Positions 1 to 8,421 of a stretch of DNA of 33,829 bases are shown here, one piece after another. The position numbers and the translations under genes were made by a program. This DNA is from an uncultured Campylobacter sp. (GTDB lineage: Bacteria; Campylobacterota; Campylobacteria; Campylobacterales; Campylobacteraceae), in assembly GCF_937997535.1 (NCBI RefSeq), contig NZ_CALKTT010000036.1, forward strand, positions 1 through 33,829, read 5' to 3'. Numbering within the stretch: position 1 is the first letter of the stretch; every line of letters starts with the position of its first letter. The notes beneath the pieces were generated by a model, which ran no database searches, had not been told where the DNA came from, and worked only from the letters and a program-made list of their open reading frames with translations.

Positions 1-31
1 CTTTCATTAAGATTAAAATTTAAATCGCTAT

Positions 32-2140
32 TTAGGCGCCCTTGCTCTGCTTGGCCTTGTATTCCGTAAGCAGCTCCTCGTCGCATTTCGGGCAGTATTC
101 ATGCTCGCCGCTGATGTAGCCATGCTTATGACAGACGCTAAAAATCGGCGTGATCGTGATATAAGGAAGCTTGTAGTTTTGCACTACGCTTTTTACGAGC
201 TGTTTGCATGCCTGAGCCGAGCTGATGCGCTCCTTCATATACAGATGCAGCACCGTGCCGCCGGTATAGGAGCTTTGCAGCTCGTCCTGCATCGCCAGCG
301 CCTCGAACGGATCGCTTCCGAAATTTGCAGGAAGCTGAGTCGAATTGGTGTAATATATGTTTTTATCAAATCCCGCCTGAATGATATCTGCGTAGCGCTT
401 CTTATCCTCTTTTGCGAAGCGATACGTCGTGCCCTCGGCAGGCGTGGCTTCGAGATTGTATAGATTGCCAGTCTGCTCCTGAAACGAGCGGATCTTCTCG
501 CGCAGATACTCAACCATTTTAAGGGCAAATTTACGCCCGAATTCCGTCGTAATATCCTCTTTATTTCCACTAAAATTTCGGATCATCTCGTTTGCGCCGT
601 TGATACCGATGGTGCTGAAATGGTTGTTAAAGCCCGGCAGATAGCGCTTCGTGTATGGATATAAGCCGCGCTCGAACATCTCGGTAACGAATTTTCGCTT
701 CTTCTCAAGCGTCGATTTAGCAAGCTCCAAAAGCTCGTCCAGCCTCGCATACAACGCCTCTTCGTTATTTTTATACAGATAGCCTAGGCGGGCTAAATTT
801 ATCGTCACGACGCCGATACTTCCCGTCATCTCCGCACTTCCGAAAAGCCCTCCGCCGCGCTTAAGAAGCTCTCGCAGATCGAGCTGCAAGCGGCAGCACA
901 TCGAGCGTACGGCGCCCGGCTTATACGCCTTTGGATTGGGTACGCGCTCGCCTTTTTCGTTCGTGATATATTGCGAGCCGATAAAATTTTGAAAATAGCT
1001 CGAGCCTACCTTGGCGGTATTTTCAAACACTGCATCGGCCGCAGACGTATCCCAATCAAACTCCTCCGTTAAATTTACCGTAGGAATCGGAAAGGTAAAC
1101 GGCTGACCGCACTTATCGCCCGTAGTTAAAACCTCGTAAAACGCGATCACTATGCGGTTCATCTCGGGCTCGAAATCGCCGTAAGTCAAAGCCTCAAGCG
1201 AGTCCTTGCCGCGCCTTTTAGCCTCTGCCAAAAGCTCCTCGTCGCGTAAATTTTTAAATAGATGCTCGTTGTTATGCGTAGGGATTTGCGTTTTTAGATC
1301 ATCCGGGCAGGTCATATCGATGGTGACGTTGGTAAATGGGCTCTGACCCCAGCGCGCCGGAACGTTTAGGTTAAACACGAAGCTCGTGATCGCCTTTTTG
1401 ACCTCATCGTCGCTTAATTTATCGCGGAAAACGTATGGCGCCAGATACGTATCAAAGCTGCTAAACGCCTGTGCGCCCGCCCATTCGCTTTGTAAAATTC
1501 CAAGGAAATTTGCCATCTGATACAGCGCTTCGCGGAAATGTTTCGGCGCCTTGCTCTCGACCCTGCCGCGCACGCCATTAAAGCCCTCGTTTAGAAGCAC
1601 GCGCAAGCTCCAGCCTGCGCAATACGCCGTAAGGCAGTCCAGATCGTGGATATGATAGTCGCCGTTTCGGTGCGCCGCGCCCTCCTCGCGAGAGTAAATT
1701 TTATCTAGCCAGTAGTTTGCGATGACCTTGCCGGCAGTGTTATTGATCAGGCCCGCGTTTGAGTAGCTGGTATTGGAATTTGCTAAAATTCGCCAATCCT
1801 GCTTGCTGATGTATTCATTGACCGTCTGGGTGCAGTTGATATAGGTCGTATCCTCCTCAAGCCCCAGGATATGCTCGCGCTGCATCTTATGAGTGTGGCG
1901 GTAGATCATAAAGCTTTTCAAAACGTCGAAATCGCCCGCTTCAAAGAGCTTTTTCTCGATAAGATCCTGAATATCTTCGACGCTTAATTTCTCTTTAAAA
2001 ACGATCGCACCCATTACATTATCAAAGACTTTTTCGTCAAACTCGCTACCAACGCTTTTGTAGGCTTTTTTGATAGCATCTTTTATTTTGTAGGATTGAA
2101 ATTCTTGAAAACTTCCGTCTCTTTTAATGATTTTTTTCAT
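32..2140 (-). CDS. nrdD: Anaerobic ribonucleoside-triphosphate reductase, large part (NrdD)
   Basis: Class III ribonucleotide reductase, which makes deoxyribonucleotides without oxygen. An N-terminal ATP-cone (MKKIIKRDGSFQEF onward, about residues 1-90) is followed by the reductase barrel with NVPARWGQSPFTN, RSMCCRLQLD and IGVVTINLARLGY. The C-terminal metal-binding stretch SVCHKHGYISGEHEYCPKC is present. The ATG at 2138-2140 is preferred because it has a GGGG Shine-Dalgarno-like run 5 nt upstream; a GTG two codons earlier (2146) is also open. Oddity: family members normally continue past the zinc site to a glycyl-radical motif (RVxGYxRP type). Here the frame stops 12 residues after CPKC, at KAKQSKGA, and no radical glycine motif is present. 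An ATG lies about 20 nt downstream of the stop, at the window edge, and could start a separate radical-domain gene. The family call is very secure; completeness is doubtful. Confidence 0.93.
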   Translation of the reverse strand: MKKIIKRDGSFQEFQSYKIKDAIKKAYKSVGSEFDEKVFDNVMGAIVFKEKLSVEDIQDLIEKKLFEAGDFDVLKSFMIYRHTHKMQREHILGLEEDTTYINCTQTVNEYISKQDWRILANSNTSYSNAGLINNTAGKVIANYWLDKIYSREEGAAHRNGDYHIHDLDCLTAYCAGWSLRVLLNEGFNGVRGRVESKAPKHFREALYQMANFLGILQSEWAGAQAFSSFDTYLAPYVFRDKLSDDEVKKAITSFVFNLNVPARWGQSPFTNVTIDMTCPDDLKTQIPTHNNEHLFKNLRDEELLAEAKRRGKDSLEALTYGDFEPEMNRIVIAFYEVLTTGDKCGQPFTFPIPTVNLTEEFDWDTSAADAVFENTAKVGSSYFQNFIGSQYITNEKGERVPNPKAYKPGAVRSMCCRLQLDLRELLKRGGGLFGSAEMTGSIGVVTINLARLGYLYKNNEEALYARLDELLELAKSTLEKKRKFVTEMFERGLYPYTKRYLPGFNNHFSTIGINGANEMIRNFSGNKEDITTEFGRKFALKMVEYLREKIRSFQEQTGNLYNLEATPAEGTTYRFAKEDKKRYADIIQAGFDKNIYYTNSTQLPANFGSDPFEALAMQDELQSSYTGGTVLHLYMKERISSAQACKQLVKSVVQNYKLPYITITPIFSVCHKHGYISGEHEYCPKCDEELLTEYKAKQSKGA

Positions 2141-2272
2141 AAGCACCCCGAGAATTTTCTGAATAAATTGGCAGAAAGTATATCAAGGAATCTTTAACTC
2201 AAAATTAAAGGAACGAGCGGAATATCCGTTACAAATTTTGCTTATAAAAAACGAAATTTAACCAAATCTCGC

Positions 2273-2278
2273 TATAAT
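2273..2278 (+). promoter_or_regulatory. Predicted -10 box upstream of the LpoB-like lipoprotein gene
   Basis: A perfect TATAAT lies 34 nt before the ATG at 2312. It sits in the divergent spacer between nrdD and the lipoprotein gene, after an AT-rich run. No strong -35 is seen, which is usual for Campylobacter vegetative promoters. Confidence 0.55.
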
Positions 2279-2311
2279 CGCGGAGTTTATTTTATAAAAT
2301 TTGGAAATGCT

Positions 2312-2944
2312 ATGAAAAATTTTAAAATAAGTTTTTTCGTGATCTTGCTGTGTGCCTTTTTAGCGGGCTGTGCTGCGCTTAAAGGCTCTAAAAGCACGGA
2401 TAATTCGGCACTTGCAGGAGACATCGACCACGCAGGATATCCAAACGCGTATCTGGAGCGCATCGCAGGCGAAAGCATCGCCGATCTACTCTCAAAGCGT
2501 ATTGTCGGCAAGAAAGGCGGTAGATTTAGTGTCGTCGGCATCGAGCCACTGGATGGAACGAACGCGCACGGCGTGGATGCGGAATTTTTGAGCAAAAAAA
2601 TTAGAATTTCACTGCTGCATTCAGGCAAAGCAGTCGTCACAGACGCCCCAAGTAAAGATGAACTCGTATTTAGCAACGATGGCGTAAGCCGTGGCTATCA
2701 CGCCGTAGAAAGCGGCTCGATCTACGCGCCGGATTACATCTTGGTAGGTAAAATTCTACCGCAAAGCCCTGCTGTGGCAAACGATGGTAAGGCAGGATCT
2801 AAAAAATCAAGAAATTTAAATTCTGCAGCTAAAAATTCTACCGCACAAGCAAGCGAAAGCCTACTTTTAGAGCTTTCGATGATAGATACTCGCAACAACA
2901 AAAGCGTGTGGAAGTATAAAAAAGCGCTTCAAAAGCAAATTTAA
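2312..2944 (+). CDS. LpoB-like penicillin-binding-protein activator lipoprotein
   Basis: A 210-residue lipoprotein. The first 20 residues form a lipoprotein signal peptide ending in the lipobox LAGC (Cys20), so the mature protein should be lipid-anchored in an outer or inner membrane leaflet facing the periplasm. The middle (FLSKKIRISLLHSGKAVVTD) and the end (LLLELSMIDTRNNKSVWKYK) match the pattern of the LpoB/PBP-activator family, which stimulates peptidoglycan synthases. A Ser/Ala/Lys-rich stretch near residues 155-180 looks like a loop insertion. The gene is transcribed away from nrdD; rpsU follows about 50 bp later. The lipoprotein call is firm, the LpoB assignment moderate. Confidence 0.75.
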   Translation: MKNFKISFFVILLCAFLAGCAALKGSKSTDNSALAGDIDHAGYPNAYLERIAGESIADLLSKRIVGKKGGRFSVVGIEPLDGTNAHGVDAEFLSKKIRISLLHSGKAVVTDAPSKDELVFSNDGVSRGYHAVESGSIYAPDYILVGKILPQSPAVANDGKAGSKKSRNLNSAAKNSTAQASESLLLELSMIDTRNNKSVWKYKKALQKQI

Positions 2945-2995
2945 GGAATTTTTCGCTAGACTTACGATTCATTTTTTTGAAAGGCGGTGAGGAAA

Positions 2996-3208
2996 GTGCC
3001 TGGAGTAAAGGTATATCCGAACGAATCATTTGACGAAGCTTACAGACGCTTTAAGAAGCAAACCGATCGTAACCTAGTCGTTACCGAGGTTCGCGCGAGA
3101 CGATTTTTTGAGCCGATGACGGAAGTCCGCAAAAAGCAAAAAATTTCAGCTCGCAAAAAGATGCTTAAACGTCTTTACACGCTACGTCGCTACGAGTCAC
3201 GCTTGTAG
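2996..3208 (+). CDS. rpsU: 30S ribosomal protein S21
   Basis: Small basic protein of the 30S subunit that contacts the anti-Shine-Dalgarno region of 16S rRNA. The sequence from VPGVKVYPNESFDEAYR through RRFFEPMTE to the C-terminal RLYTLRRYESRL is the typical epsilonproteobacterial S21. The GTG at 2996 is chosen because it yields the usual 70 residues beginning M-P-G-V-K, with AAGGCGG as a Shine-Dalgarno 8 nt upstream. A GTG at 2987 in the same frame would add three residues and lies inside that ribosome-binding region. It appears to be transcribed alone or from the preceding lipoprotein promoter. Confidence 0.95.
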   Translation: MPGVKVYPNESFDEAYRRFKKQTDRNLVVTEVRARRFFEPMTEVRKKQKISARKKMLKRLYTLRRYESRL

Positions 3209-3450
3209 CAGTTTGCGCGGATTTGCGGATTTTAAATTTGCAAATCTGCGCGAAATTTTATCTCACATCTTTTTTAAATTTACAGCCCGCTTAAAATTTT
3301 ACCCGCCGCGTCAGCGCCGAAATTCCGATCTAAATTTTAAAATTTATCTAATTAAATTTACCCGCTTTTATGCGGCGTCTGCTTTATACAACATATCCGC
3401 CGGCGAGCCGCTAAATTTTGAAATTTATTTTTACCTATTCGTTTTTTAGA

Positions 3451-3456
3451 TATACT
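3451..3456 (+). promoter_or_regulatory. Predicted -10 box (TATACT) for the 3482 membrane protein gene
   Basis: TATACT preceded by a run of six T residues lies 25 nt before the ATG at 3482. A good AAGGAG ribosome-binding site follows at 3471-3476. The upstream spacer 3209-3450 is otherwise AAATTT-rich with no credible gene. Confidence 0.45.
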
Positions 3457-3481
3457 TCTACATAAATTTCAAGGAGTAACC

Positions 3482-4075
3482 ATGGACTTAAACGACTACC
3501 TCCACACTCAAGGACAGCAGCCCTCAAACCCTCAAGAAAAAGAAGTAGCACTCATCAAATACACCTTCATCGCAGCCTGCGCCTTAAAAGCTATAGCCGA
3601 ATTAGTGCTATTGCTATTAGGAATTTACGGCGGATTGGGGGTATTACTAAGTGCAGCGGCATTCGTGCTTTTTATCTTTAGCGTTTATAATATCTCTAAA
3701 CTTACCGCAAGCCGCAGTCTTTTGCGTAACGCAGCCATTGCCTTTGCGGCGATATTTATAGGCGTATTGTTATTTATATTTTTAGCGGGCGGCATCATCG
3801 CTCAAATACTACTTGCATTGGGATTCATCGCATCGTTTCTGTTTTTTTATAGATTTTATCAGGAGCTTGCCGATACTAGCGGAGTTGCGATATTTTCATA
3901 TTGCTTTATCGCGCTTGTACTTGCTGCTATTGCAAATGCGTTTTTGGCGCGTTTTTCACTGCCTGCTACGGTGCTACTAAGCTTAGCGGCTCTTGCGCTT
4001 AACGCTTTTGCTATGTTCAGCGTAGAGGGTTTTTCTCGTTCGTATTATTCTTATGATCTTAGAGGCAAAAGATAA
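3482..4075 (+). CDS. Multi-pass membrane protein of unknown function
   Basis: 197 residues. After a polar, Gln-rich N-terminus of about 25 residues (MDLNDYLHTQGQQPSNPQEK) there are five to six hydrophobic segments, for example around residues 28-50, 52-70, 83-125, 138-157 and 160-175, ending in a short basic tail (YDLRGKR). It is therefore an inner-membrane protein. No catalytic or binding motif is recognised. The start is supported by AAGGAG 5 nt upstream. The next gene begins after a 76 bp spacer on the same strand, so they may be co-transcribed. I do not recognise the family. Confidence 0.8.
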   Translation: MDLNDYLHTQGQQPSNPQEKEVALIKYTFIAACALKAIAELVLLLLGIYGGLGVLLSAAAFVLFIFSVYNISKLTASRSLLRNAAIAFAAIFIGVLLFIFLAGGIIAQILLALGFIASFLFFYRFYQELADTSGVAIFSYCFIALVLAAIANAFLARFSLPATVLLSLAALALNAFAMFSVEGFSRSYYSYDLRGKR

Positions 4076-4151
4076 ATTTTGATTGCTTGATCGGCTGATA
4101 AAAAATCGGCAGAGAGCTAAATTTTTAAAATTTCAAATCAAGGAACAAGTC

Positions 4152-5141
4152 GTGGTCTATTTTAAACACATATTTCTCGCGCTATTTTGCGGGGCGCTAT
4201 TTTGCGGGGCGCTTTACGGCGAAAATCCAAATAAAATTTCAAAACAAAATTTTAAATCTGACTTCATCTGGGGCGTTACAATCGACGACGGCTGGTACGA
4301 GGACGCGCAAGACGCCTCGGGCGCGAAACTACAGAGCATCGTGTGCGCCCTGCAAGCCCTACCCGTAAAGCCGATCGTGCGCGTCGTAATGTCAAAAGAA
4401 ATTAGCCCGCGCGAGTATGAGCCTCTTTTTAGGCGGCTTAGCGAAGTTTCATACGTGATGGCCTGCCCCGTGGATTCCTACGAGATGAGCTCGTACAAAA
4501 GCGTGAAAAGCTACGAAAAGAGGTTCTCGGACGCCTTCGCCGCGCTCGCGCCCTACGTCGCGATCTGGGAGATCGGCAACGAAATAAACGGCGAGGGCTG
4601 GCTCGGGGACGATGCAAATTTCATCGCCGCTAAGATGATCGCGGCATTCGAGCTCATCCACAAAAAGGGCGCTAAAACGGCGCTTACGGCGTATTATACG
4701 CCGAGCGGAGCGCAGAAAATAGAAATGCGCGAGTGGCTGCGAAAATTCGTGCCGCAGGATATGAAAGTGGGGCTGGATTATCTTTTCGTAAGCTACTACG
4801 AGGACGATAACGAGGGCTTTACGCCTGATTGGAGCGAAATTTTTACCGATCTGCAAAGCGCCTTTCCCACTTCAAAGCTTGGCATCGGCGAGTGCGGAAA
4901 CACGGCGGCGGACGCTACGCAAGCGAGCAGAAAGGCAATGATGAGGCGGTATTATATGATGCCGCGCTACACGAAAAACTACGTGGGCGGGTATTTTTGG
5001 TGGTATTTCGTGCAAGACTGCGCCAGCGGCGCCGAATCCGGCGCTTCAAACGGCAAAAATCGCGGCGCGCACGAAAAAGCGGAGGCCGCGGACGAGCTGC
5101 TAAAAAGCCTTAACGAAGCAATAGGCGAAGCGTACAGATAA
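4152..5141 (+). CDS. Secreted GH-A-like (TIM-barrel glycoside hydrolase type) protein
   Basis: 329 residues from a GTG with AAGGAA 6 nt upstream. A TTG at 4083 is also in frame but would put 23 polar residues before the signal peptide. Residues 1-23 form a signal peptide (ends GALYG), so export is expected. The rest reads like a clan GH-A TIM barrel: IWEIGNEINGEGW places Asn143-Glu144 as the acid/base pair, and LGIGECGN places Glu247 as a candidate nucleophile, followed by GGYFWWYF at the position of the last-strand tryptophan. The substrate cannot be inferred. A five-residue repeat ALFCG occurs twice in the signal peptide. Such an enzyme is unexpected in a genus that generally does not use sugars; a role in glycan or peptidoglycan trimming is possible. 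Exact family unknown. Confidence 0.65.
   Translation: MVYFKHIFLALFCGALFCGALYGENPNKISKQNFKSDFIWGVTIDDGWYEDAQDASGAKLQSIVCALQALPVKPIVRVVMSKEISPREYEPLFRRLSEVSYVMACPVDSYEMSSYKSVKSYEKRFSDAFAALAPYVAIWEIGNEINGEGWLGDDANFIAAKMIAAFELIHKKGAKTALTAYYTPSGAQKIEMREWLRKFVPQDMKVGLDYLFVSYYEDDNEGFTPDWSEIFTDLQSAFPTSKLGIGECGNTAADATQASRKAMMRRYYMMPRYTKNYVGGYFWWYFVQDCASGAESGASNGKNRGAHEKAEAADELLKSLNEAIGEAYR
4179..4208 (+). repeat. Tandem 15-bp repeat inside the signal-peptide coding region
   Basis: GCGCTATTTTGCGGG occurs twice head to tail, with a third partial copy (GCGCT) after it. Each unit encodes ALFCG, so copy-number change would lengthen or shorten the hydrophobic core of the signal peptide by five residues without shifting frame. 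Confidence 0.85.
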
Positions 5142-5209
5142 TACACAGAGGATTTCAAATTTAAAGCAAAATTTTATACTTTTTAGGTGCAACGAGGTAA
5201 AATTTAGAT

Positions 5210-6367
5210 ATGAAAACTTTTATAAAAATTTTAAAAATTACCGCCTTGGTCGTGAGCGTTGCGTGCGTGCTTTTTGTGCTGTATATATTTGTGATTTTAA
5301 ATTTGCTTTTTTCATCCGATACGCCCGAAGGTTGCGATCCTAGTATGCCCACTAGCGCTTGCGATTATATCGATGAAAAATTTGAAAAAGAGCTGCAAAA
5401 TTTGCCCCCGGTCGCCGCTCTGCCGTCCTTAGACAAAAGGCCTGTGTTTTGGCTAGGCAAAGGCGATTTTGCGAAGGGCGCGGAGTTTGATTACCTATAT
5501 ATCAAGGACGAATTCGGAGTTTGGCTTAGATACAAAGATAATGACAGCGATAACTTTTTGCTACAAAAAGATATGCCAGAGCGCTACTACGGATACGACG
5601 AGATCGATCGTTCGCCGGACGAAAGGTGGGTAAGTAGAGAGCTTGGATATTATAGCTACGGCATCTACGATATTTCGCTTTTTGAAAACGAAGCCAAGAT
5701 ATTTTCTCAAACGGCGCATAAGGTCGTGAGGAAATTTATCGGTTTCTTTAATCTACACTCTATGAGGGGCACATCTTTTGCAGCTCCGCAAGGCACCGAG
5801 GAAAATTTAAACGCTATAAGCGAGCTTCAAACTCCGCTTGCGGATTTTCCGCAAAAGCAGAACTACTCTGCGCTTGGTTGGGCTGATAAACCAGAAGCCA
5901 GAGGCTATGTCGGAGATGAAATAGCCAAAAAACTCGCTCGCAACGTCTTTGAGATAGAGGGCGATGGGTGGCGACAGACCATCCGTATAAACAGCCGCGC
6001 CAAAGATATAAAGGTAATCTGCGGAGATGAAATTTGCCTCGCGCTTGCCTTTGATGAAAGCGAATTTAATCGCTGCGATAACGATACGCCTCATACGGCA
6101 ATTTATACGCTAAATTTAAAGCAAAAATTTAATAATTTTCATACGCTTACTAGTAGGAATTTTAACTACGTAAAGCTCGGCGATAAGTATACTTTAGACG
6201 ACGTGGAATCCTTTAAAATAGTTTTATCGAGATTCAGATATATTGAAGGGTATAACAAAGGTCGCGAAATCACGGACTACGAGGTTATCTTGCGAAATAG
6301 CGAGGGCGAGCAGGTCAATGAAATTTGCAGAAATGAAATTAAGAGGGCTCGCAGCCGCTTGCGATAA
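5210..6367 (+). CDS. N-terminally anchored protein of unknown function
   Basis: 385 residues. One hydrophobic segment (about residues 8-33, ITALVVSVACVLFVLYIFVI) should anchor the protein in the inner membrane or act as an uncleaved signal; the remainder is soluble and probably periplasmic. It has several Cys residues (CDPSMPTSAC, CGDEIC) that could form disulfides. It is rich in aromatic and charged residues and ends in a basic RARSRLR. No family motif is recognised. A TATACT at 5175-5180 and a weak GAGG ribosome-binding site precede the start, so it is probably its own unit. It ends in a long spacer without an obvious terminator. Confidence 0.75.
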   Translation: MKTFIKILKITALVVSVACVLFVLYIFVILNLLFSSDTPEGCDPSMPTSACDYIDEKFEKELQNLPPVAALPSLDKRPVFWLGKGDFAKGAEFDYLYIKDEFGVWLRYKDNDSDNFLLQKDMPERYYGYDEIDRSPDERWVSRELGYYSYGIYDISLFENEAKIFSQTAHKVVRKFIGFFNLHSMRGTSFAAPQGTEENLNAISELQTPLADFPQKQNYSALGWADKPEARGYVGDEIAKKLARNVFEIEGDGWRQTIRINSRAKDIKVICGDEICLALAFDESEFNRCDNDTPHTAIYTLNLKQKFNNFHTLTSRNFNYVKLGDKYTLDDVESFKIVLSRFRYIEGYNKGREITDYEVILRNSEGEQVNEICRNEIKRARSRLR

Positions 6368-6953
6368 ATCTAAGATAGCGCTGCAGGATTTGACACATAA
6401 GATCGTGATTTCGGGCGCTTTAATTTAGCTTCTAAAATTTACGTGAGAATTTTAAAATTCTAAGCTTCAAGCTTTAAAATTTGCCCGCGGAGCTTTTAAA
6501 ATTTATCGCGCGGCTTAGGTTTATTTTATCTGCACCAAGACAGCGAAATTTTTAGGGCGTTGCGATAACTAGGCGCAAGATAGCGAAATTTTACAAAGCT
6601 GCGGCAAACAAGATACGCAGAGAATGCACGCAAATTTCAAATTTATCTGGATTTTGCCAGCCTGCCCGACGCCGAGCACCATTATTTAGCTACAATCCCT
6701 CTCGCTCGCTTTACTTTTCGCTCGTCTTACGATTTGCTCGTCTTATAATTCCTGCTTGATATTGCACTTTGCGAAACTACTTGCTGCGCGCTCTTTCGCA
6801 AAACTGCACGGCATGTGGGATTGTGCCCATCGCTCGCAGATTTTGCAGCACATGCGCGCGATAAAATTCCGTAGCGCAGGCACTTTCAATAAATTTTGAT
6901 TTAAAAGCGCAAGCTTAGAGGCGATTTAAATTTAAAGCTCACGTGCTCCACGG
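6368..6953. other. 586-bp spacer without a supported gene
   Basis: No credible reading frame. It contains a perfect 16-bp palindrome AGAATTTTAAAATTCT (6446-6461), two nearby AAGCTT words and repeated GCGAAATTT/AAAATTT words. A T-rich stretch with repeated CTCGCTCGCTTTAC-like wording lies at about 6700-6750. It separates the plus-strand gene ending at 6367 from crcB on the minus strand. Confidence 0.5.
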
Positions 6954-7334
6954 CTAGCCTGCAAGCGCTCTGCCCGCGAGCATCCCAGCATAGCAAAACA
7001 GCATACAAACGCATACGCTTAAGACCGCGTTTAGCACACCGATAGCAAATTCTCGCGCCAGCAATAATTGCAACGTATCGTAGCTGAACGTAGAAAATGT
7101 CGTAAAGCCGCCCAGCGCGCCTGCGATAAAAAATACCCGCACGCTCTGCGTTAAATTTAGTGCGAGCAAAAACCCTATCAGCAGGCTTCCCAGCGCATTC
7201 ACACAAAAAGTAGCGATCGGAAACGCACTCCAAAATCCGGCGCGATCCATTGCGCGCGCGATCGCTCCACTTAGGCCTACTCGCGCCATCGCACCTACAC
7301 AGCCGCCTAGCCCTGCTAAAATCAAGTTCGTCAA
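6954..7334 (-). CDS. crcB: Fluoride exporter / Fluc-family channel CrcB
   Basis: 126 residues with four hydrophobic segments. It carries the family signatures GGCVGAMAR near the N-terminus and GGFTTFSTFSYD in the third segment, the latter lining the fluoride pore. It forms dual-topology dimers in the inner membrane that let fluoride out and protect enolase and pyrophosphatase. The start is a TTG with AAGGA 7 nt upstream. I looked for a fluoride riboswitch in the leader (7335-7460, minus strand) and saw none. It is a single-gene unit here. Confidence is high from the motif pair. Confidence 0.93.
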   Translation of the reverse strand: MTNLILAGLGGCVGAMARVGLSGAIARAMDRAGFWSAFPIATFCVNALGSLLIGFLLALNLTQSVRVFFIAGALGGFTTFSTFSYDTLQLLLAREFAIGVLNAVLSVCVCMLFCYAGMLAGRALAG

Positions 7335-7689
7335 TCCAAGTCCTTTTAAAATTTGTAAATTTTATTTCGCTATCTAGCCTCCATAGGACGAAAGATGTGC
7401 GACTTCGCTATTTTAACGCGGCTAGTTAAAATTCTCTTTTAAAATTTGCTCGCGCTTTTTGAAATTTCGTTTTAAAATTTTAACTCGCGCGACGAAACGC
7501 GACATTTTACGCAGCGTGGCAAGACGGCGACCAAATGCGCGCAGTGTAAGAGGACGGCAAAGCAAAAACTACGAGACGCAAAAGGGCGGCGTAGCAAAAC
7601 AGCGCGAACGCTTAAACCGCGCTTGTAGCAAAACCGAGGCAAGGCAAAACTATAGCGCGGCAATCGCTGCAGCGCTACTATAGCGGGCG
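7335..7689. other. 355-bp spacer between crcB and the TauE-like gene
   Basis: No supported gene. AAAATTT words are frequent and a TAGCAAAAC word recurs (about 7590 and 7627). Just beyond the stop of the TauE-like gene, CTGCAG and GCGC words form an imperfect inverted repeat (about 7660-7697) that might act as a weak terminator, but it lacks a T-tract. Confidence 0.4.
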
Positions 7690-8421
7690 CTACTGCAGTA
7701 CCTTTTTTAGCGCCAGCGCAAATAGCACGACGTATAAGACGAGCAGCCATCTTTTCTGCGTTTCGCGCTTTGCACGGCGAGCCTGAGCGGTGCCGAAATA
7801 CACGCCCAAAAGCCCGCCCACGGCTAGCAGCGCGCCGCGTTCGTAATCCACATGGCCGTTGTATGAAAGGCTCAAAAGCGCGCTAAATGAGCCGAAAACG
7901 ATAAAAAATAGCCCCATACAGACCGCTCTTTTGATATCGACGCCCAAAAATCCGACCAAAATCGGCGTCAGAAATACCGCGCCGCCCACGCCCATGCTAA
8001 GCGCGATCGCGCCGATAGCAAAGCCGATGAAAAACAGCACCGCGCCGTGGGGATCGGCGTTGCCGCCGCTTGTTACGTTCGTGCTAAAGAGTTTAAGAAA
8101 TGAGATCGCAAGCGTCAGCAGGAGGCCGATCTCAAGCACGATTTCTGGCGAGTATTTTACGATGAAGCCCGATATGCTCGCGCCGCACAGCCCTCCGAGC
8201 CCCACCGCGATGCCGCTATCTAGGCGAAGCTTGCCCGCGCGGTAGTTCAGATATGAGCCAAAAAGCGAGACGATGAACATCTGCATGACCGAGATGCCCG
8301 CGGCGGTCTTGACGTCGTAGCCTAGAGCCATCATCACGGGCATTACGACCGTGCCGCCGCCGATACCGAAAAAGCCCGATATGAAGCCCACGACGGCGCC
8401 GATAAAGGGGAGTTCTAACAT
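7690..8421 (-). CDS. TauE/SafE-family permease (putative sulfite/organosulfonate exporter)
   Basis: 243 residues with about eight hydrophobic segments. The family hallmark GxxxGFxxGFFGIGGG appears at residues 8-23 (GAVVGFISGFFGIGGGTVV), and a second half-repeat IGAIALSMGVGGAVFLTPIL lies around residue 137, giving the duplicated TauE architecture. It is an inner-membrane transporter; known relatives move sulfite, sulfoacetate or related anions, but the substrate here cannot be read from sequence. The start ATG has AAGGA 7 nt upstream. There are no sulfur-metabolism genes next to it. Confidence 0.9.
   Translation of the reverse strand: MLELPFIGAVVGFISGFFGIGGGTVVMPVMMALGYDVKTAAGISVMQMFIVSLFGSYLNYRAGKLRLDSGIAVGLGGLCGASISGFIVKYSPEIVLEIGLLLTLAISFLKLFSTNVTSGGNADPHGAVLFFIGFAIGAIALSMGVGGAVFLTPILVGFLGVDIKRAVCMGLFFIVFGSFSALLSLSYNGHVDYERGALLAVGGLLGVYFGTAQARRAKRETQKRWLLVLYVVLFALALKKVLQ

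Noticed and set aside
3213..3449. 78-codon reading frame after rpsU
   Set aside because: No ribosome-binding site, composition is AAATTT spacer translated into Phe/Lys/Ile, and it carries the promoter of the next gene.
7335..7460. Fluoride riboswitch in front of crcB
   Set aside because: The conserved GGNGAUGGCAUNC-type start and pseudoknot elements are not visible.
7459..7683. Plus-strand frame between crcB and the TauE-like gene
   Set aside because: Low-complexity Arg/Lys/Ala translation with no ribosome-binding site; looks like spacer.
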